IMG/VR virus record: IMGVR_UViG_3300036770_003845
Coordinates: 1-41,696 of that record
Length of the DNA stretch: 41,696 nt
DNA from: a virus
Reading direction: 5' to 3' (one strand)
Part shown: positions 37,729 to 41,696 of the stretch, one piece after another
Layout: every line of letters starts with the position of its first letter
How positions within the stretch are numbered: position 1 is the stretch's first letter
Notes under the pieces: generated by a model
Told to the model about the DNA's origin: nothing
What the model saw: only the letters and a program-made list of their open reading frames with translations
The model's database searches: none
Program-made: the position numbers and the translations under genes

Positions 37729-39263
37729 TAGTCCTCGCAAACGCAAATTACACGTCGGATTCTAACTCCCTTGTGTTCAATGTTCGGCTTGAAACCGTAG
37801 GCGCGGCCAGCGTTGTTGACTTGGAAACGATGGATAATGGTTGAAGCGGTGGTTTCGCTGGGTGCCGTAATTGTTGAGGATGTCATGCTGGGCGCCGTGG
37901 CGGTATTGATGTCAACTGCCCCAACGGGGATGATGTTGACAGCGACGCTGGCGTTGGTTGTGGTGCTGACATATTCGACTTCCACAACGACCTCCCGCAC
38001 GATCATTTGTTTGCTGTGCCAATACTCGGCAAGGGTGACTGACGCGGTGGTTGTCAGCGGGTCGCGCAACGTGTGGAAGGCCCGGTAAATTTTGATGTCG
38101 GTTTGGTCGGCTCGAGCGAGGTACATGATGCTGTCGCTGGTGTCGGAATCATAAGGTTTGATTGCCGGTTCGGCTGGGAACATGTTGCCCGGCAGGTCGT
38201 CAAGCGATAGGGCTGCCGTCCCAACGCTTCCTGACCCCTGGTTGAACCGAACATCGGCTGGGTCCCATTCAGAAAATTGAAACCTCGCCCACGATCCTTC
38301 TGAATCCATGACATACGCATACCCCGTGTTTGACATCACGGTGACCAGCCCAGGGTTGATAACGGCGATGTTGAGGGGATTGTTGGCTACAAGGTCAACT
38401 GTGCCAATCAATGTTTTTGTGACCCCAAGACCGGCGTAGATTTTGCCGTTCATTGAATCCAAATAGTCGTTTAGATAAACGAAGTCTCGGCCGTAGCCGA
38501 CGGCGTTGGACATGCCTTGGGATAGTTCGCTGTAGGTATATATCTCTTGGATGTTGATGGATTCGCCCAAGACTCCGGTGACGCTGTAAATACCGGCCGT
38601 TGTTGTGACAACGAGGTCGTTGCTTCGAGGAACTACGTTGGTGATTTGACCAGGAAATTCGTAGTAGTCGGTTGCACCCCACGTTGTCATTGTTGGGTCT
38701 GAGTAATAAAGGCGGTTTCGGATACTCCCTGTATCGCCAATTCCAAGAAGGCGGTATTTGTATTTGTATAGGCTGGTTTCGACGTTTGTCCCACTTGTTA
38801 TGAGGGTGTCGGTAGAAAGACCAATGATTCCAGAAATTGAGTAAGTAAATTTGCGAATGTTGCCGCTGCTTCCAATGACGTAATAAATAACAATTTCGTT
38901 TGTTGATTGGTCGGGAGCCATGAATCCTGTTGGAACCCCACTAAGCGTTGTTGAACCTCCAAGCGGGTTGGTTACATTTCCAAGAGTGCCAATATTTCGG
39001 ACGTAAGCCGTAGTTCCTAAAGAATAGAAAACGAGAACACCGTATAGGTGCGAGAACACGCCGTGGATTTTGAATTTGTTTACGCCTGTTGCGCTCGGCC
39101 CGGTTACTGTTGCCAGCAAGTCTGCTTTGCTTGCAATGAGGTTTCCTCGAGGATCAAGGACTGTATTGTTGCCAGTCCATGTGTTTGACGGTTGGGCGGT
39201 ACTACGGTTGCCCATGTAGTGGCCGCCGGTGAAGTCGTCATAGGTGATCGCGAAGGATCCCAT
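37728..39263 (-). CDS. Tail nozzle or hub protein, beta-propeller-like
   Basis: The 511-residue protein is almost all beta strand with recurring Trp/Tyr/Gly segments (WTGNNTVLDPRGNLIASKAD, YYSDPTMTTWGATDYYEFPG, VTTTAGIYSVTG), the look of a propeller. In podoviruses such proteins (compare P22 gp10 or the T7 nozzle) follow the adaptor and close the DNA channel. The order capsid, small virion proteins, adaptor, this gene, fiber supports it. The ATG at 39263 follows GGGAG. The DNA looks more A/T-rich than the neighbouring genes. Confidence 0.68.
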   Translation of the reverse strand: MGSFAITYDDFTGGHYMGNRSTAQPSNTWTGNNTVLDPRGNLIASKADLLATVTGPSATGVNKFKIHGVFSHLYGVLVFYSLGTTAYVRNIGTLGNVTNPLGGSTTLSGVPTGFMAPDQSTNEIVIYYVIGSSGNIRKFTYSISGIIGLSTDTLITSGTNVETSLYKYKYRLLGIGDTGSIRNRLYYSDPTMTTWGATDYYEFPGQITNVVPRSNDLVVTTTAGIYSVTGVLGESINIQEIYTYSELSQGMSNAVGYGRDFVYLNDYLDSMNGKIYAGLGVTKTLIGTVDLVANNPLNIAVINPGLVTVMSNTGYAYVMDSEGSWARFQFSEWDPADVRFNQGSGSVGTAALSLDDLPGNMFPAEPAIKPYDSDTSDSIMYLARADQTDIKIYRAFHTLRDPLTTTASVTLAEYWHSKQMIVREVVVEVEYVSTTTNASVAVNIIPVGAVDINTATAPSMTSSTITAPSETTASTIIHRFQVNNAGRAYGFKPNIEHKGVRIRRVICVCED

Positions 39264-39264
39264 G

Positions 39265-39885
39265 TCACTCCCAGGAGGCGTAGTCGGAGAGGCGGTCGAA
39301 CTTGATGCGCTTCTTCAGGCTGGCCCGGTTGTCGTCGTTTAGGGTGCGGAGCCAGTTCCCATACTCCTGTAAATAGAGGCTGGCTCGCTGTTCGTCTTGA
39401 CGTCGGGCGGCGCAGAGATACGACCCGTAGGCGACGACGACGTAGTGGTAGGCGACCGGCATCAGCGGGCTAGCGGAGTCGCTGGAGAGGGCTGGCTCGG
39501 AGCGAAAGTAGTAGAACGTGCCAGGGGTGGTCGTCGTGGGAATCGGGTTGATCTTGACGTAGTTGCCGTAGATCACCCAGCCGTAGTTGGTGTCTCCAGC
39601 CATCGGGTTGATGTAGTCCTCGAACGGGATTTGTTCGACAGGCGACGAGTTGATGACGAGTTGGTTGGCGCGCATGAAATCGGACGGCAACTGGGCCTGG
39701 CCGTTGACGGTGTCGAAGTTCAACGTGGCGGTCGATGCCAGCCACCACCAGTCTTTCTCGGCGCTGACTCGAGCGAGGGCGTCGTTGATTGAACCGTTGA
39801 CGAACGAGTCGGTGATGAGTCCGTCGCCGGTTGACGGGATGGCGAGGCGGTCCTTGATGGCCGTGCGGAGTTCGCTTCGGTTCAT
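39265..39885 (-). CDS. Head-tail adaptor protein
   Basis: The 206-residue protein begins MNRSELRTAIKDRLAIPSTG. An N-terminal helical region with DSFVNGSINDALARVSAEKD and WWWLASTATL, a beta middle, and a C-terminal helix bundle (YLQEYGNWLRTLNDDNRASL) fit the podovirus adaptor that attaches to the portal ring. The ATG overlaps the preceding stop (ATGA). Confidence 0.75.
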   Translation of the reverse strand: MNRSELRTAIKDRLAIPSTGDGLITDSFVNGSINDALARVSAEKDWWWLASTATLNFDTVNGQAQLPSDFMRANQLVINSSPVEQIPFEDYINPMAGDTNYGWVIYGNYVKINPIPTTTTPGTFYYFRSEPALSSDSASPLMPVAYHYVVVAYGSYLCAARRQDEQRASLYLQEYGNWLRTLNDDNRASLKKRIKFDRLSDYASWE

Positions 39886-40181
39886 ACGATCTGCGCGCTG
39901 TACGCCTGGGCTTGACTGGAGATCATTTTCAGGACGGGTGAGGTGCCGTCGCCGGGGATGCTGACTGTCTGTCCGATGCCGATGCTGTAGGTGTCGTCGC
40001 CGCCGACGGTCGGATCGGGCACGCCTTTGGTGGGGTCGCCGAAGGTGAAGTAGATGGTGGCGCCCGAGGTGGTGCGGTTGGTAAGGATCAGGAACGACGC
40101 CGGGGCGTTGAACGTGATCGTGTCGACCGTTGTGGGGGTCAGGGTTGCGTGCTTAGCGACGTTGACGGTGTAGTTGGCCAT
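39882..40181 (-). CDS. Small virion protein, paralogue 2
   Basis: The 99-residue protein begins MANYTVNVAKHATLTPTTVD and shares its framework with the gene just upstream (MANYxVxxxKHxTLTxTxVDTxT, then a GDxP loop and a C-terminal SAxxxAYS). Both look like beta-sandwich proteins. They may decorate the capsid or neck. The pair arose by tandem duplication. Confidence 0.65.
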   Translation of the reverse strand: MANYTVNVAKHATLTPTTVDTITFNAPASFLILTNRTTSGATIYFTFGDPTKGVPDPTVGGDDTYSIGIGQTVSIPGDGTSPVLKMISSQAQAYSAQIV

Positions 40182-40182
40182 G

Positions 40183-40485
40183 TCAGATTCCTGAGGTTGC
40201 GATCACGCTGTAGGCGACGTCTTCAGCCGAGATGAGCGCTACTTTGGTGTTGGTGCCGTCAAACTTGACAACCGTCTTGTCAAGGTTGAGCACGACAAAC
40301 GTGTTGTTTCCGGCAACGGTCGGGGTGGCCGGGTTGTCGCCAACGGTGAAGTAGATCGGGGCGGGGGTTCCGGCGCCACGGTTGACGACGGTGATGTATC
40401 CGGCGGTGCCGGTGATGGTCACGGTGTCAACTTCGGTGGCGGTCAAAGTTTCGTGCTTTGAGCTGCTGACTGAGTAGTTTGCCAT
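40183..40485 (-). CDS. Small virion protein, paralogue 1
   Basis: The 100-residue protein starts at the ATG at 40485 (MANYSVSSSKHETLTATEVD), overlapping the upstream stop as TAATG. It is beta-rich and clearly related to the next gene. Upstream in-frame sequence to 40563 belongs to another gene. Position after the capsid suggests a decoration or neck role. Confidence 0.65.
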   Translation of the reverse strand: MANYSVSSSKHETLTATEVDTVTITGTAGYITVVNRGAGTPAPIYFTVGDNPATPTVAGNNTFVVLNLDKTVVKFDGTNTKVALISAEDVAYSVIATSGI

Positions 40486-40970
40486 TACTTGCCTTTCGCG
40501 TTGAACGAGTATTGGCGGCGGTTGCCACCGTCGAGATGCCCCAGATCCTTGATGAGCGCCCAATGCAGCTTGTCGGCCAGCTCAAGACGCTTTTCTTTTT
40601 CGGCTGTTTCGTGGGCGTCACGGACTGCTTTGTTTTTCTTCATCAGGTCTTCGTGCAGGGCTTTGCCCTTCTGCCAGTCACCTTCAATCAGTTTGGTGAT
40701 GAGGGTGTGGTCGCAGCGGTGGTGGGAGCAGGCGACATAGGGGTTGCCCATGACGTCGACCATCCACACCTCGAAACGTCCGGCGAGAGGGTTGAACATG
40801 AGCGATGCCGACGGGTCACCCCGCCAGCCGGACTCGTCACCTTTCTGGATTCGGGTGGCGATGTCGTAGACGTCGAACGACACTTCAGCCATGTTCGATC
40901 CACCGTCGACGTTTCCCATCAGGTCTGCTGCGCGCATCATGGCCCCATCATAGACATTGGGGCCGGTCAC
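40485..40970 (-). CDS. Hypothetical protein of head region
   Basis: The protein is up to 161 residues, but the start is uncertain. GTG at 40970 opens the frame, ATGs at 40940 and 40937 follow a GATGGGG, and an ATG at 40892 (MAEVSFDVYD) follows GGTGGA. The middle has VWMVDVMGNPYVACSHHRCD, where Cys and His could bind a metal, and the C-terminal half is a charged coiled coil. It lies between a capsid-associated gene and the paired virion proteins. No family is recognised. Confidence 0.6.
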   Translation of the reverse strand: MTGPNVYDGAMMRAADLMGNVDGGSNMAEVSFDVYDIATRIQKGDESGWRGDPSASLMFNPLAGRFEVWMVDVMGNPYVACSHHRCDHTLITKLIEGDWQKGKALHEDLMKKNKAVRDAHETAEKEKRLELADKLHWALIKDLGHLDGGNRRQYSFNAKGK

Positions 40971-41012
40971 CCGTAGGCAACCGACCCCAACTGCCGTGTG
41001 TTTTGGTTGTGA

Positions 41013-41333
41013 TTAGGCGCCGGTGGCGTGGAAGCGAACGACGACAGCCGACGCATCGGTGGTCGCGGTCACTTCGGCCAAAGGCGCGCCGTCTGTGGTC
41101 GTGTCGACCCAGAACAGTTTGACTTTGGGTGCTGACGTCGAGCCATCCCAAGCCGGGACGTAGCCGTCGGTGGTTTCCACCGACAGCCAGTCCAAGCGGG
41201 TCAGTCCGAGCTGTGCGAGCGTGACAGCCTCGCCGCCCGTCGGATACGACGAGTCGAACGTGATCGTGCCACGCACCTCACGGCGCGTACCGGGGACTTC
41301 CGACGCCCAAGTGATTGAGCTAGACGCCGCCAT
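41013..41333 (-). CDS. Capsid-associated (decoration-like) protein
   Basis: The 106-residue protein starts one base after the major capsid stop (MAASSSITWASEVPGTRREV). It is all-beta, with GTITFDSSYPTGGEAVTLAQ and WDGSTSAPKVKLFWVDTTTD, a pattern often seen in small proteins next to phage capsids. It probably decorates or stabilises the shell. An exact family name cannot be given from sequence alone. Confidence 0.65.
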   Translation of the reverse strand: MAASSSITWASEVPGTRREVRGTITFDSSYPTGGEAVTLAQLGLTRLDWLSVETTDGYVPAWDGSTSAPKVKLFWVDTTTDGAPLAEVTATTDASAVVVRFHATGA

Positions 41334-41334
41334 G

Positions 41335-41696
41335 TCAGATCGTCACCTCGGTGAGGTCCTTGATGACGAAGTGGGCGTTGCGCTGCTTGCAGGCGAGTTC
41401 GCCGTACATGTAGAGCGTGGCCTCGTAGGCGTCGAGGTCGGGCTTGCGGTTCATCACCGCTCCGTCCAGGTCCATGAACTGGAACCCGTCGCCCACCTGG
41501 TGGAACACCAACACTTCGGGGTTGATGCCGTACAGGCGGTTGTTCGGGCAGTCGAAGTCGGCGTAGAGAGCCGTCGGCGACTCGTCACCCTTGCCGGAAA
41601 CCGACGGGCTGTAGAACTGGATACCTGCGTATCCACCCTTGAGCTGCGTCTGCTCCATGTTGCGCTTGAGCGAGAGAAGGAGGTTGCTGATCGCCA
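41335..41696 (-). CDS. Major capsid protein, C-terminal part (gene wraps to 1-1063)
   Basis: This is the C-terminal end of the capsid protein, with NMEQTQLKGGYAGIQFYSPS, then ALYADFDCPNNRLYGINPEV and a final HFVIKDLTEVTI. Bases 41541-41696 repeat 1-156, so the unique part is 41335-41540. The full product has 422 residues. An apparent start at 41658 is an internal Met, not a gene start. The stop is followed after one base by the decoration-like gene. Confidence 0.9.
   Translation of the reverse strand, partial: AISNLLLSLKRNMEQTQLKGGYAGIQFYSPSVSGKGDESPTALYADFDCPNNRLYGINPEVLVFHQVGDGFQFMDLDGAVMNRKPDLDAYEATLYMYGELACKQRNAHFVIKDLTEVTI
41541..41696. repeat. Terminal direct repeat, right copy
   Basis: This is the copy of bases 1-156, with A at 41569 where the left copy has G at 29. 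Removing it leaves a 41,540-bp circle in which every gene, including the capsid gene, is continuous. Confidence 0.93.

Noticed and set aside
1-41696. tRNA genes and CRISPR arrays
   Set aside because: No TTCGA-type T-arm with matching acceptor stem and no regularly spaced repeats with unique spacers were seen on either strand by reading; a tRNAscan-SE run would settle the tRNA question.

Overview
The window is the complete genome of a tailed bacteriophage (Caudoviricetes), opened inside its major capsid gene. Its first 156 bases recur as its last 156 bases with one difference, and joining the ends across this overlap restores one uninterrupted 422-residue capsid gene. The unique sequence is therefore about 41,540 bp and assembles as a circle. 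Evidence for an actinobacterial host is a WhiB-family protein, a GP88-family protein of the mycobacteriophage type, high G+C, many GTG starts and several apparently leaderless promoters. The gene set (large portal, separate scaffold, adaptor, beta-propeller-like tail protein, very large ejection-type proteins, no tape measure or tail tube) fits a podovirus-like virion. Host genus cannot be read from the sequence.

Layout. About 36 kb is transcribed leftward (minus strand), starting at a divergent control region near 7.3 kb and running through position 1 and around the circle to 12.85 kb. In transcription order it holds two small genes, terminase small-subunit candidate and terminase large subunit, zinc-binding and membrane proteins, portal, scaffold and capsid. 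After the wrap come capsid-associated protein, paired small virion proteins, adaptor, tail protein, fibers, two glycine-rich adhesin-like proteins, a metallophosphoesterase, a lysis cassette, three internal or ejection proteins (one of 1944 residues) and a RusA-like nuclease. Then come tiny conserved phage genes, a secreted transglycosylase, a multi-zinc-finger HNH endonuclease, RecT, WhiB, a chain of small genes, a DNA methyltransferase and a ribbon-helix-helix protein. Most junctions are ATGA, GTGA or TAATG overlaps, so translation is tightly coupled.

The plus strand carries 7.36-12.95 kb: a small basic protein, an 800-base stretch without a convincing gene that looks like a structured RNA ending in an intrinsic terminator, a coupled operon of Cys-rich proteins around the GP88 homologue, a UUCG-loop terminator, and a tyrosine-recombinase-fold protein that lacks its catalytic tyrosine and other active-site residues.

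No DNA polymerase, helicase, primase, tRNA or CRISPR array was recognised. Recombination functions (RecT, RusA-like) are present, so replication probably leans on the host or on unrecognised genes. The strongest candidates for new biology are the non-coding region 7514-8319, the catalytically stripped recombinase, the Cys-rich GP88 operon and the paired glycine-rich adhesins.
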